Shown here: positions 44,322 to 53,766 of the stretch, in pieces
Numbering within the stretch: the stretch's first letter is position 1
Layout of the letters: each line of letters starts with the position of its first letter
From: Acerihabitans sp015654925
Lineage (GTDB): Bacteria; Pseudomonadota; Gammaproteobacteria; Enterobacterales; Enterobacteriaceae
DNA length: 64,000 bases
Direction: 5' to 3'
NCBI RefSeq assembly: GCF_047324175.1
Contig: NZ_CP178732.1
Location: 1,674,001 to 1,738,000 of the forward strand
Program-made: the position numbers and the translations under genes
Notes under the pieces: model-generated
The model's input: the letters and a program-made list of their open reading frames with translations, nothing else
What the model was told of the DNA's origin: nothing
Database searches by the model: none

Positions 44322-47003
44322 ATGAACGAAGAGCAGCATCGCCCCGATCCCGATGCGTTGTTAATCCGGGCCGGTAATGCCGCCCGCGGTAAGCTGAAGA
44401 TTTATTTCGGCGCCTGCGCCGGGGTGGGCAAGACCTGGGCGATGTTGCAGGAAGCCCGCCGGCTGCGCGCCCAGGGCCTGGATGTGCTGGTGGGCGTGGT
44501 GGAGACCCACGGCCGGGCCGAGACCGCGGCGCAATTGGAGGGGCTGGCGCTGCTGCCGCGCCGCCCCACCGGCCGGCATAAGCACCAGGAGTTTGATTTG
44601 GACGCCGCCCTGGCCCGCCGGCCGGCGGTGATCCTGATGGATGAACTGGCGCACACCAATGCGCGCGGCTCCCGCCATCCCAAACGCTGGCAGGATGTGG
44701 AAGAGTTGCTTAACAGCGGCATCGATGTCATTACCACGATTAATGTTCAGCATCTGGAGAGCCTCAATGACGTGGTGAGCGGCGTAACCGGGATCAGGGT
44801 GCGGGAAACCGTGCCCGATCCGTTTTTTGATTCCGCCGACGAAGTGGTGCTGGTGGACCTGCCCCCCGACGATTTACGCCAGCGGCTCAAAGAGGGCAAA
44901 GTGTATATCGGCGATCGCGCCGAGCGGGCGATCGAAAATTTCTTCCGCAAGGGCAATTTATATGCCCTGCGCGAGCTGGCGCTGCGGCGCACCGCCGATC
45001 GGGTGGACGACCAGATGCGCGCCTGGCGCGACGTGCAGGGGCGGGAAAAAGTCTGGCACACCCGCGACGCCATCTTGCTGTGCATCGGCAATAATACCGG
45101 CAGCGAAAAGCTGGTGCGTACCGCCGCCCGGCTGGCCGCCAAGCTTGGCAGCGTCTGGCACGCGGTTTACGTGGAAACCCCGGCCCTGCACCGCCTGGCG
45201 GAAAACCGCCGCCGCACTATCCTGCGCACCCTGCGCCTGGCGCAGGATTTGGGCGCGCAAACCGCCACCTTGTCCGATCCCAGTGAAGTGGACGCGGTAT
45301 TGCGCTATGCGCGCGAGCATAATCTGGGCAAAATCGTCATCGGCCGGCGGCCGGCGCGCCTGTGGCGGCGCGACGGCTTTGCCGAGCGGCTGGGACGCCG
45401 CGGGCTGGATCTGGATTTGATTATCGTGGCCCTCGACGACCGCGTGGATGCCGCCCCCGGCCCGCTGCCGGATCATCGCCCGGCCAGCGATAAATGGCGC
45501 GTGCAGCTGCGCGGCTGCGCGGCGGCAATCATATTGTGCGGGCTGATCACCCTGGGCGGCAAATGGTTGCTGCCGGGGGTGGATGCCGTCAATCTGGTGA
45601 TGATCTATTTGCTGGGCGTGGCCATGGTGGCCCTGAAATATGGGCGCTGGCCGTCGGTGCTGGCGACGTTGCTCAATGTCGCCGTGTTCGATATGGTTTT
45701 TATTTCCCCCACCGGCACCATGGCGGTATCGGACGTACAGTACCTGCTCACCTTCGGCGTGATGCTGGCGGTGGGGGTGATTATCGGTAACCTGACCGCG
45801 GGGGTGCGTTATCAGGCGCGGGTGGCGCGCTATCGGGAGCAGCGGGCCAGGCATTTGTACGAAATGTCGCGGGCGCTCAGCAGCGCGCGGGGCATGGATG
45901 ACATCGCCGAAACCTGCCAGCGGATTATCGATGTGACCCTGCAGGCGCGCAGCGAACTGCTGTTGCCGCAGCCGGACGGCGAACTGGCGGCGGCGGGTGG
46001 GCCGCACCTGACCTCCGCTCCCGATCGCGCCATCGCCCGCTGGAGCTTTGATCGCGGGCTGCCGGCGGGGGCCGGCACCGATACGCTGCCGGGGGTGCCC
46101 TGGCAGATCCTGCCGCTGAAAACCTCCGGCGGCACCCTGGGGCTGCTGGTCATCGAGCCGGCCAATCTGCGCCAGTTGATGATCCCCGAACAGCAGCGCA
46201 TGGTGGAGACGTTTACGGTGCTGCTGGCCAGCGCCCTGGAGCGCATGGAACTGACCCGGCGCGAAGAGCGGGCCAGGCTGTCCGCCGAGCGCGAAGAGCT
46301 GCGTAATTCGCTGCTGGCGGCCCTGTCCCACGATTTGCGTACGCCGCTGACGGTATTATTCGGCCTGGCGGAAATCTTGACGCTGGATCTGGCGGCGGAA
46401 GGATCGAAATATGCCCCGCAGGCCAGCCGGATACGCCAGCAAACCCTCAGCACCATCCGCCTGGTAAATAATATGCTGGATATGGCCCGCATCCAGTCGG
46501 GCGGTTTTAACCTGCGCGCGGAGTGGATCACGCTGGAAGAGGCGATCGGCAGCGCGATAAAACTGATGGCGCCGCTGCTCGACGGCCGCCAGGTGCGGCT
46601 TGAACTGGCCGAACCCCTGCGGTTAATCAAGGCTGACGGCCCGCTGCTGGAGCGCGTGTTCACCAATTTGCTGGAAAACGCCCTGAAGTATGCCGGCGAA
46701 CACGCCCAACTGGGCATCCGGGCCGCGCCGCGCCAGGACCGGCTGGAGATCGAGGTCTGGGACAACGGCCCCGGCATTCCCCCCGGGCAGGAACAGGGCA
46801 TTTTTGAAAAATTCACCCGCGGCTCCAAGGAATCCGCGGTACCGGGCGTGGGGCTGGGGCTGGCAATCTGCAAAGCCATTATCGAAATGCACCAGGGGCG
46901 TATTCGCGCGGCGAACCGCCCGCAGGGGGGCGCCTGCTTTTACATCACGCTGCCGCTGGCGCCCCCGCCGGCGTTGCCCGACTTTCAGGGCGAGGAACAA
47001 TAA
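44322..47003 (+). CDS. kdpD: Sensor histidine kinase KdpD
   Basis: Membrane sensor kinase for potassium limitation and turgor, 893 aa (E. coli 894). Order: KdpD N-terminal ATP-binding domain (GACAGVGKTWAML, Walker-type), USP-like domain (about 250-370), four membrane helices (about 395-500), GAF-like region, then histidine kinase with H-box ALSHDLRTPL, N-box ENALKYA and G-boxes DNGPGIP and GVGLGLAI. Ten bases after kdpC. In E. coli and relatives kdpE, its response regulator, overlaps or follows; here the next gene is an EAL protein on the opposite strand, 22 bp away, so no kdpE is encoded at this locus. Confidence 0.97.
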   Translation: MNEEQHRPDPDALLIRAGNAARGKLKIYFGACAGVGKTWAMLQEARRLRAQGLDVLVGVVETHGRAETAAQLEGLALLPRRPTGRHKHQEFDLDAALARRPAVILMDELAHTNARGSRHPKRWQDVEELLNSGIDVITTINVQHLESLNDVVSGVTGIRVRETVPDPFFDSADEVVLVDLPPDDLRQRLKEGKVYIGDRAERAIENFFRKGNLYALRELALRRTADRVDDQMRAWRDVQGREKVWHTRDAILLCIGNNTGSEKLVRTAARLAAKLGSVWHAVYVETPALHRLAENRRRTILRTLRLAQDLGAQTATLSDPSEVDAVLRYAREHNLGKIVIGRRPARLWRRDGFAERLGRRGLDLDLIIVALDDRVDAAPGPLPDHRPASDKWRVQLRGCAAAIILCGLITLGGKWLLPGVDAVNLVMIYLLGVAMVALKYGRWPSVLATLLNVAVFDMVFISPTGTMAVSDVQYLLTFGVMLAVGVIIGNLTAGVRYQARVARYREQRARHLYEMSRALSSARGMDDIAETCQRIIDVTLQARSELLLPQPDGELAAAGGPHLTSAPDRAIARWSFDRGLPAGAGTDTLPGVPWQILPLKTSGGTLGLLVIEPANLRQLMIPEQQRMVETFTVLLASALERMELTRREERARLSAEREELRNSLLAALSHDLRTPLTVLFGLAEILTLDLAAEGSKYAPQASRIRQQTLSTIRLVNNMLDMARIQSGGFNLRAEWITLEEAIGSAIKLMAPLLDGRQVRLELAEPLRLIKADGPLLERVFTNLLENALKYAGEHAQLGIRAAPRQDRLEIEVWDNGPGIPPGQEQGIFEKFTRGSKESAVPGVGLGLAICKAIIEMHQGRIRAANRPQGGACFYITLPLAPPPALPDFQGEEQ

Positions 47004-47024
47004 AGGCGCCGCCCGGACAAGGGC

Positions 47025-48536
47025 TTACATGCGGCAGGCCGGCCGGATATGCGGCATTTTTTCCGCCAGTTCATCAACGCGCAGGGGGTATGAATAATAC
47101 CATCCTTGCCCGATGGCGTCCGGGCAGTGGGCGGCGACGTACTCCGCCTGACCGGCGGTCTCAATGCCTTCTACGATAATGGCGAGCTGCAGGAATTGGA
47201 TTAAATCAAACAGCAAATCCACCATTTTGGCATTTATCGAGTCCGTACCAATGGCATTGGTGAATATTTTATCAATTTTAATGGCGTCGACGGTGAGACT
47301 GGAAAGATAATCCAGATTGGAATAGCCGGTGCCAAAGTCATCAAGGGCGATTTTGAATCCTTTGTTCCGCAGCGTGCCGATCGCTTTGGCCAACCCGCCG
47401 TGCTCGCTGGTGGATCGTTCGGTTATTTCCAGCATCACCTGTCGCGGGTCCAGGTTTAATTTTCGTATTTCGTTATCGAGAAAGTCATGATAAGCCGCGG
47501 ACAGCAAATCCGATACCGAGACATTGATGCTGACATAAAACTCGCTGTCCGCCTGCATAAAACAATACATATCCCGTAATGCCTGGCGGGTAATCTGCCG
47601 GGTAATCAGGCCGATAATTCCCATATCTTCGGCCATCTTGATGAAGATTTCCGGAGAGACATATTCGCCCCGATGGTTTTTCCAGCGCGCCAGGGCTTCC
47701 ACGGCGGTGAATTTGCCGCGCCGCAGGCACATCAACGGCTGGTAACGCACCTCGATTTGCTTTCTTTTGACCGCTTTGAACAGCTGGCGGTTCAGGCTGC
47801 GGTATTTTTCGATGGCCAGCAATAGCGCCGCGCAGGCGGACCCGCCGATCGCCATACTGATAAAGAGCAGGCCGGCCAGAATAGCCGGTGGGGCCTGAAA
47901 AATACTAGGCACTTGTAATTGTGAATAGGCGCAGATATCGGACCGGTCATCGCATTCGTATTCAAAATGCGCCGTAGCCCACCAGGGATGCTCCCGCCGA
48001 CCGGGGTTCGCGCGAATAACGTCGCTATAACCGAAGGATTGGTAAATGGATTGCAAATTGCGCGCGGCCAGCAGGCCGCTGTATCCCTGGGACGACTTGT
48101 AAAAATAGCTGAAGGCCAGGGGATCGGTCACCACCAGCGTTTGCCCCTGCATGATGCGATTGGCGGTAATCCGCGTATCGGGCGGGGGTAATCGGCTGGA
48201 AACATCGATGGCGCCCCGCGCCGCGGAACATATGGATTTACCGTTCAGGACCCGGCCGATATCGGCGATATACGCCGCCCTGACCAGCAAGAAGCGCAAC
48301 TGGTTAAGATCCGCATCGGAACAAAGCGGCGTGCCGGGGGACCGTACCGCCTCCAGAATATAACGCTGTTCTTCGGCCACCGCCATGCCCCGGACCAGAA
48401 GGGCATGGGTATAATGGCGCAATTGTTGCCGGCCCGTTTTGGCGATATACAGCTGGCCGAGCAACAGGCCGATCAGCATGCCGGCACAGCAGGCCAACAG
48501 CACGACGCCGCTGAAAAAGCGCAACCTTTTACCCAT
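47025..48536 (-). CDS. CSS-motif EAL-domain cyclic-di-GMP phosphodiesterase
   Basis: Inner-membrane phosphodiesterase, 503 aa from ATG 48536 (GAGG upstream; TTG at 48557 would add 7 residues). N-terminal helix (FFSGVVLLACCAGMLIGLLLG), periplasmic CSS domain with the motif Cys in GKSICSAARG and an earlier Cys in PLCSD, second helix around residue 225, then an EAL domain. Catalytic residues are intact: VEALARW, EITERSTSE, DDFGTGYSNLDYL and VEGIETAGQ. CSS-EAL proteins (PdeB, PdeC, PdeD types) are redox-controlled through DsbA/DsbB. Convergent with kdpD. Confidence 0.9.
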   Translation of the reverse strand: MGKRLRFFSGVVLLACCAGMLIGLLLGQLYIAKTGRQQLRHYTHALLVRGMAVAEEQRYILEAVRSPGTPLCSDADLNQLRFLLVRAAYIADIGRVLNGKSICSAARGAIDVSSRLPPPDTRITANRIMQGQTLVVTDPLAFSYFYKSSQGYSGLLAARNLQSIYQSFGYSDVIRANPGRREHPWWATAHFEYECDDRSDICAYSQLQVPSIFQAPPAILAGLLFISMAIGGSACAALLLAIEKYRSLNRQLFKAVKRKQIEVRYQPLMCLRRGKFTAVEALARWKNHRGEYVSPEIFIKMAEDMGIIGLITRQITRQALRDMYCFMQADSEFYVSINVSVSDLLSAAYHDFLDNEIRKLNLDPRQVMLEITERSTSEHGGLAKAIGTLRNKGFKIALDDFGTGYSNLDYLSSLTVDAIKIDKIFTNAIGTDSINAKMVDLLFDLIQFLQLAIIVEGIETAGQAEYVAAHCPDAIGQGWYYSYPLRVDELAEKMPHIRPACRM

Positions 48537-48740
48537 GGTATGCCGGCCTCTTTGCAAAAATTATCTGGGGTTGACGCCAACCAGCGCCGAGGCCAAAAAC
48601 GGAGGCCGGACCCGACGTTTCCTAAGGGTTAATATACGTTAACCGCCGGGACTTTGGCGAAAAGAATTTGCAAAAACCGCTGAAATATCAGCATATCAGC
48701 CAATTATTATTAATGCCGGCCGCCGTTTTACCCGGGCCAA

Positions 48741-48911
48741 GTGATATCAGTAAGAGATAAACACCGGGAGACTGATGCATATACATTTCGCTACCGTGGG
48801 GCCAATCGCCTTGCCCCCGACGTGCGCCGCTGCGCGGCGGGCATCTGCACTCCGCTGGCCGAGGCGGAAAGCCTGGCGCATGGCACCGCGGCCTCCGCGT
48901 CGGTGGGGTAG
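48741..48911 (+). CDS. Doubtful small ORF in 48537-48953
   Basis: A GTG-started frame of 56 codons (centre: AYTFRYRGANRLAPDVR) in the 417-bp gap between the EAL gene and the MFS gene. No family recognised. The rest of the gap holds no other convincing gene. It may be a gene remnant or chance frame; the ribosome site is poor. Confidence 0.2.
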   Translation: MISVRDKHRETDAYTFRYRGANRLAPDVRRCAAGICTPLAEAESLAHGTAASASVG

Positions 48912-48953
48912 GATGTTTCCACGGCGCCGGCGGCGATTAAAATTTATAAAAAA

Positions 48954-50453
48954 TCACCGCCGCGTATTCCGCGCGCTGGTCGCCTGGCGTAAGCGGCTAC
49001 AGCTGACGGCGATGGCCACTATCGTGGCGGCCGTCGCCGCCCAAAGACTTAATCGAACGGCCTGCGCCTCCTGCGCCGCGCTCTTCAGGGGGTCGCCGTC
49101 GGACAACCCATAGGCCGACAGGATGGCCCCGACCAACGCCGCGCCCAGGCACTGGCCGAAAGTGCGCATTATCGCCAGCACGCCCGACGCGTAGCCGCTG
49201 TTCTCTCGTGAAGCATTGGACAATATTTCGCGATTATTGGGGCTCTGGAAACAACCAAACCCGATGCCGCACAATAAACCGCGCACGCCGATATCCCACT
49301 CCTGCGCGCGAGGGGGCAGTTGCGCCAGCAGCGCGAGCCCGACCGCGAACAGGCATAACCCGACGGTGGAAATTATCGCCGGCGAATAGCGGTCGGCGAG
49401 CCGTCCGGCGCGGGGGGCGGCCAGGACAATGCCTATCGGCCAGGGCGTAAAAAGCAGCGCCGACATAAACGCGCTGTAACCATAAACGCTCTGGAACAGG
49501 AACGGCAATGCGACGAAAGTAATACCCTGGCTGACAAAAGACGCCAAAGAGGTTAACGCGGCAAGTGAAAACCGCGCGCAAGCGAACATGCCGAGCGGAA
49601 GAAGCGGCTTCGGCGCGCGCCGCTGCCGCCGGATGAACGCCAGGCCCGCGATGACGGCGGTCAGCCCGTAAGCCACGGCCGTAGCCAGCATAGCCGGTGA
49701 CAGTTTCCCCGCGCCGGGCCGGGAAAAGGTGTCCGCCGCCATAATAAGCGCTCCCAGCATGGCGGCGGACAAAATGGCTCCCGCGAAATCGAACGGTTCG
49801 CGCGCCGCCGCCCGTTGACCGGAAATGACACGCAGGGTAAGCATCACCGCGATGATGCCCAACGGAATATTGATGGCAAATAGCCAGCGCCAGCTCATGG
49901 CCGACAACAGCGTACCGCCAAAAATGGGGGCAATGGCGGTGCATGCGGCAATCAGCAAGGCATTCAGCCCCAGTATCCGCCCCAGCAAGCGGTTGGGGAA
50001 AACCGATCGGAGAATGGCCGGGGCAATGCTCAGGGTCGCCGCGCCGCCAATGCCCTGTAGTAGGCGCATGACAATCAGCATCCCGAGCGACGTTGACAAC
50101 GCGCAGCCCAGCGACGCCAGAACGAACACGGCGAGGCCGAGGGTAAATAGCGCCCGAAACCCGATCCGGGCGGCGAGCGCCGCAAATATCGCCAGCGTCA
50201 TGGCTGCCGACAAAAGATAGCCGTTGGCAACCCAGACGGCGGCGCCTGCGGAAACGTCCAGCGCCCGCGCTATCTGCGGCAAAGCGATATTTACCATGGA
50301 ACCGTCGAATACGGCCATCGTCGTGGTGGTCATCACGGCGGTCATGGCTAAACGGCGTGCACGGCCGGGCAGTCCCTCGTCGCCCGGCTGGTCGGAGAAT
50401 AATGCCATACCGTGGTTCACCACGGGACGACTCGGCGTGGAAGGCGTGTGCAT
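48954..50453 (-). CDS. MFS drug-efflux transporter, DHA2 (14-helix) type
   Basis: Proton-coupled multidrug exporter of the inner membrane, 499 aa. Motif-rich DHA2 start FDGSMVNIALPQIARALDVS..VWVANGYLL, motif C-like region around LNALLIAACTAIAPIFGG and WRWLFAINIPLG. AGAGGA lies 9 nt before the ATG. Close in type to SmvA/EmrB-like pumps, without the EmrA partner. Divergent from a LysR-type gene that probably controls it. Confidence 0.88.
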   Translation of the reverse strand: MHTPSTPSRPVVNHGMALFSDQPGDEGLPGRARRLAMTAVMTTTTMAVFDGSMVNIALPQIARALDVSAGAAVWVANGYLLSAAMTLAIFAALAARIGFRALFTLGLAVFVLASLGCALSTSLGMLIVMRLLQGIGGAATLSIAPAILRSVFPNRLLGRILGLNALLIAACTAIAPIFGGTLLSAMSWRWLFAINIPLGIIAVMLTLRVISGQRAAAREPFDFAGAILSAAMLGALIMAADTFSRPGAGKLSPAMLATAVAYGLTAVIAGLAFIRRQRRAPKPLLPLGMFACARFSLAALTSLASFVSQGITFVALPFLFQSVYGYSAFMSALLFTPWPIGIVLAAPRAGRLADRYSPAIISTVGLCLFAVGLALLAQLPPRAQEWDIGVRGLLCGIGFGCFQSPNNREILSNASRENSGYASGVLAIMRTFGQCLGAALVGAILSAYGLSDGDPLKSAAQEAQAVRLSLWAATAATIVAIAVSCSRLRQATSARNTRR

Positions 50454-50525
50454 TAATCATTTCCTCTGAGTTTGAACTGCCGGAAGAAGATGTCGTCCGG
50501 ATCGATGCCGTCTCGGGCGGTTATT

Positions 50526-50543
50526 GCCGGCACTGTAATGCCG
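50526..50543. promoter_or_regulatory. Inverted repeat in the MFS-LysR divergent region
   Basis: CCGGCA-N6-TGCCGG in the 192-bp space between the divergent genes. A plausible operator for the LysR-type regulator, although the canonical T-N11-A form was not clear. Confidence 0.35.
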
Positions 50544-50645
50544 GAACTATAGCCATGGGGGACATAAGGCGGAAGACGCAGCATTTGCACTTATAACCTG
50601 CACCTAACGCCTTCCCACCTTTTCCAGGCCGGGATACAATGGGAT

Positions 50646-51599
50646 ATGACTGAACCAGACCTCAATTTACTGATCGCGCTCGATGTGCTGCTTACCGAGG
50701 AAAGCGTGGCCGGCGCCGCGCGCCGCCTTGGATTAAGCGCCTCGGCGATGAGCCGAACGCTCGGCCGCCTGCGCGCGGCCACCGGCGACCCTCTGCTGGT
50801 CAGGGCAGGGCGCCATATGGTGTTGACGCCTCATGCCCAAGCGATCCGCGAACGCGCGCAAAATGCGGTATTCGAGGCTCGCGCCGTACTTACCCCTTCT
50901 TCGGCGGTACTGGATTTATCAACGCTTGAGCGCACCTTTACCATTCGCGCCAACGATGGTTTTGTGGAGGCGTTCGGCGCTGCGCTGATCGCGGCGGCGG
51001 CGGCGGCGGCGCCTTTAGTCCGCCTGCGGTTTGCGCCAAAGCCGGAGAAGAACTCGAAACCCTTGCGCGAAGGCATGGCGGATCTGGAGATCGGCGTCTT
51101 GGGGGATATGGGGCCGGAAATACGGTTACAGACGCTGTTCCGGGACCGGTTCGTCGGTATAGTCAGAAAGGACCATCCGCTTGCGCTGGAACCTGAAATT
51201 ACCGCCAGGCTATATGCCTCCTGCGGGCATGTGATCGCGTCCCGCCGCGGACGGCTAAGCGGGCCGGTAGACGACGCGTTGGCTGAATTAGGCTTGGAAC
51301 GGAAGATCGCCGCCGTGGTGCCGAGCTTTCCCGCCGCGCTGGCCGTGGCGCAGGCGTCGGATCTCGTGGCGCTGGTGCCCCGCTCTTTCCTGGTCAATCA
51401 GCCGGTGGCTAATGGCAATGGGGCCATTGGCGCTTTTTATGTTTTTGCACTGCCGGTAACCACCCAAGGCATTACCGTATCGCAGATGTGGCATCCGCGT
51501 TCAGAGGTCGATCCGGCCCATCGCTGGCTTCGGCAATTAATGCTCGGCGTCTGCCGTCAACGGCTGCCGGAAATAAACGGCGGCTGCCCGCTCCCGTGA
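50646..51599 (+). CDS. LysR-family transcriptional regulator
   Basis: 317 aa. N-terminal winged HTH (LNLLIALDVLLTEESVAGAA, LGLSASAMSRTLGRLR) and PBP2-like effector domain from about residue 90. NodD/LinR-like subgroup by its start DLNLLIALDVLL. Divergent from the MFS pump, so probably its regulator. The C-terminus (RQRLPEINGG) is complete. Confidence 0.9.
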   Translation: MTEPDLNLLIALDVLLTEESVAGAARRLGLSASAMSRTLGRLRAATGDPLLVRAGRHMVLTPHAQAIRERAQNAVFEARAVLTPSSAVLDLSTLERTFTIRANDGFVEAFGAALIAAAAAAAPLVRLRFAPKPEKNSKPLREGMADLEIGVLGDMGPEIRLQTLFRDRFVGIVRKDHPLALEPEITARLYASCGHVIASRRGRLSGPVDDALAELGLERKIAAVVPSFPAALAVAQASDLVALVPRSFLVNQPVANGNGAIGAFYVFALPVTTQGITVSQMWHPRSEVDPAHRWLRQLMLGVCRQRLPEINGGCPLP

Positions 51600-51770
51600 C
51601 GCCGTTAAACCGCAACCATGAGCGAATTATGCGGGCCGATTAAAATGTCAGCGGGCGCGGATTGCGGATGTGACGTCATGCCGGCTATGGCGATATTAAG
51701 ATTAATGCCATATGTTCTTTTAAATATTCTGTGTTAGCTTGGCTACAGGCGTTTTTTCATTGGAAAACTC

Positions 51771-52073
51771 ATGAAAAACTTAGTCATAGAACTTCTGTTA
51801 AAACTTGCCAAAGTTGATGCCAAAACAAAAGAACTCGTCGCCCAGGTCGATGCGCAAGCGCTGATGCTAGCCGCCATGGTATTAACGCTGGATAATCGGG
51901 GCGACGCCTATTTGTCCAGTAATATCCAAAAAGCGATTTGTTCCGCGGCCGCGGCATCGGCCGAGATATTCCAATCCGATGCGGACCTATTATTAAGGCA
52001 CTTTCTGCGATTAATGACCATAGCGCAGTTTGTCGAGGTCAACGATCCGACCCAAACCGATATAGCCGGTTAA
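51771..52073 (+). CDS. iraP: IraP-like anti-adaptor (sigma-S stabiliser)
   Basis: 100-aa helical protein whose start MKNLVIELLLKLAKVDAKTK plus ELVAQVDAQ matches E. coli IraP (MKNLIAELLFKLA...SKELCAQVEA). IraP binds RssB and stops RpoS proteolysis during phosphate starvation. The C-terminal half is diverged and about 14 residues longer than E. coli's 86. Monocistronic. Assignment rests on the N-terminal third plus size and helical pattern. Confidence 0.7.
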   Translation: MKNLVIELLLKLAKVDAKTKELVAQVDAQALMLAAMVLTLDNRGDAYLSSNIQKAICSAAAASAEIFQSDADLLLRHFLRLMTIAQFVEVNDPTQTDIAG

Positions 52074-52422
52074 ATTAAAGTGCAATCGCCATATAGCCGG
52101 TCCGGTGTAATAAGAGCGTAATATAGGCGTAATAAATAGCACAGTGCGAACGGCCATAAATTACCAGGTTATGGCCGGTGGTCATCTAACCCTATTTTCC
52201 CCCGCATTTCCTTTCCCTGCGAAATTTCGGTTATAACCCGCCTGGGGCGGGGTTGAACTGCCCTGATTTAAGGCGATCCCCGCGCGGCGTTGCACCATCG
52301 CGTCTGCCGGCGTTCTCCTGGCCGCGCGTTTTTCAGGGTGAAACAGACAGCGATCTTGGCATGGATCTGGCATGGTCTCTTCATGGATATTTCCCCTTTT
52401 GATCGGAGCAAGGATACTGATA
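52074..52422. other. Intergenic region upstream of the M20C amidase
   Basis: Nearly 350 bp with no gene. It contains a TGCACC half-site at 52291-52296 and a possible sigma54-type promoter at 52356-52371. The upstream half is AT-rich and featureless. Confidence 0.5.
52356..52371 (+). promoter_or_regulatory. Possible sigma54-type promoter of the M20C amidase
   Basis: TTGGCATGGATCTGGC has the GG-N10-GC spacing and a good -24 element, but the -12 block is TGGC instead of TTGC. Predicted start about 40 bp before the gene; TGCACC lies about 90 bp further upstream. Weaker than the two other sigma54 candidates. Confidence 0.35.
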
Positions 52423-53712
52423 ATGAATAACGATGTTTTATCCGCCACCGGCGGGGCCAGCGATATCTCGGCCCTGCGCATCAACGGCGAGCGTCTCTGG
52501 CAATCCCTGATGGATCTGGCGCAGATTGGCGCTACCCCCAAGGGCGGCGTTTGCCGCCTGACCTTGACCGATCTGGATCGCCAGGGACGCGATCGGGTTG
52601 TGGGTTGGGGCAAAGACGCCGGCCTGCAGGTCGCGGTGGATAAAATCGGCAATGTCTTTATGCGCCGCGCCGGGCGCAATAATGCCCTGGCGCCGATTGT
52701 CGCCGGCAGCCATATCGACACCCAGCCCACCGGCGGCAAATTTGACGGCAATTTCGGCGTGCTGGCGGCGCTGGAAGTCATCAGGACGCTTAACGACCAC
52801 CGGATCGAAACCGCAGCGCCGGTGGAAATGGTGTTCTGGACCAACGAAGAGGGATCGCGTTTTGTGCCGGTGATGATGGGGTCCGGCGTGTTCGCCGGCA
52901 TTTTTCCCCTCGATTTCGCGTATGCCGCGCTGGATGTAGCGGGAAAAAACGTTAAAGACGAACTGGAAAACATCGGCTACGCCGGCCCGCAGCAGCCCGG
53001 CGATCATCCCATCGGGGCCTATTTCGAAGCGCATATCGAGCAGGGGCCGGTATTGGAAGATGAAAATATCACCATCGGCGTGGTGCGGGCGGCGCTGGGC
53101 ATTCGCTGGTATGACTGCGTGGTCACCGGTATGGAATCCCATGCCGGCCCGACGCCCATGGCGCTGCGCAAAGATGCTTTGCAAGTGGCGACCCATATCA
53201 TGCAGCAGGTGACGACCATCGCCGAGCGTTTCGCCCCCGATGGACGCGGTACCGTCGGCATGGTGCAGGTGCATCCCAATAGCCGTAACGTGGTGCCGGG
53301 CAGCGTTAAGTTTTCCATTGATTTTCGCAATATCACCGATGACTTGCTCGACGGGATGGATAGCGCGCTGAAAAGTTTTATCCAGCGGTTGATGGATGAA
53401 AGCGGCCTGACCATCGATCTTACCCAGGTGTCCCACTATCCGGCGGCGCCGTTCCATCCCGCCTGTATCGACGCGGTGCGCCGCGCCGCCCGGGCGCTGG
53501 GCTATTCACAGCGCGATATCGTCTCGGGCGCCGGCCATGACGCGGTGTATATGGCCGGGCTGGTCCCCACCGGCATGATTTTTATTCCCTGCAAAGACGG
53601 CATCAGCCATAACGAAATCGAGTATGCGTCGCCGGAACACGTGGCGGCCGGGGCCAATGTGCTGCTTCACGCGGTGCTGGAGCAAGCCGCCGCCGTCGGC
53701 CGGGGCGAATAA
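52423..53712 (+). CDS. M20C amidase: N-carbamoyl-amino-acid hydrolase / allantoate amidohydrolase type
   Basis: Binuclear metal amidase, 429 aa from ATG 52423 (AAGGA 8 nt upstream; the GTG at 52372 is less likely). Metal and substrate motifs: GSHIDTQPTGGKFDGNFG, TNEEGSRF, EAHIEQGPVLE, GMESHAGPTPM and GAGHDAVYMA. Members release ammonia/CO2 from carbamoyl or ureido compounds (N-carbamoyl-L-amino acids, beta-ureidopropionate, allantoate, ureidoglycine). No hydantoinase, allantoinase or transporter gene is adjacent, so the substrate is open. A nitrogen-scavenging role agrees with the possible sigma54 promoter. Confidence 0.88.
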   Translation: MNNDVLSATGGASDISALRINGERLWQSLMDLAQIGATPKGGVCRLTLTDLDRQGRDRVVGWGKDAGLQVAVDKIGNVFMRRAGRNNALAPIVAGSHIDTQPTGGKFDGNFGVLAALEVIRTLNDHRIETAAPVEMVFWTNEEGSRFVPVMMGSGVFAGIFPLDFAYAALDVAGKNVKDELENIGYAGPQQPGDHPIGAYFEAHIEQGPVLEDENITIGVVRAALGIRWYDCVVTGMESHAGPTPMALRKDALQVATHIMQQVTTIAERFAPDGRGTVGMVQVHPNSRNVVPGSVKFSIDFRNITDDLLDGMDSALKSFIQRLMDESGLTIDLTQVSHYPAAPFHPACIDAVRRAARALGYSQRDIVSGAGHDAVYMAGLVPTGMIFIPCKDGISHNEIEYASPEHVAAGANVLLHAVLEQAAAVGRGE

Positions 53713-53722
53713 CCGGCTATTG

Positions 53723-53753
53723 CGCGCGCCGGCGATTGCATGGCCGGCGCGCG
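53723..53753. terminator. Perfect 11-bp GC hairpin between convergent genes
   Basis: CGCGCGCCGGC and GCCGGCGCGCG around a 9-nt loop, 10 bp after the amidase stop and 13 bp before the end of the PocR-like gene. No T run on either strand. Confidence 0.5.
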
Positions 53754-53766
53754 GGGGGAGGTGGCG

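Noticed and set aside
49234..50460. 408-codon frame in another phase of the MFS gene
   Set aside because: Same strand, shifted frame; Arg/His-rich and without hydrophobic helices, whereas the chosen frame has a full MFS pattern.
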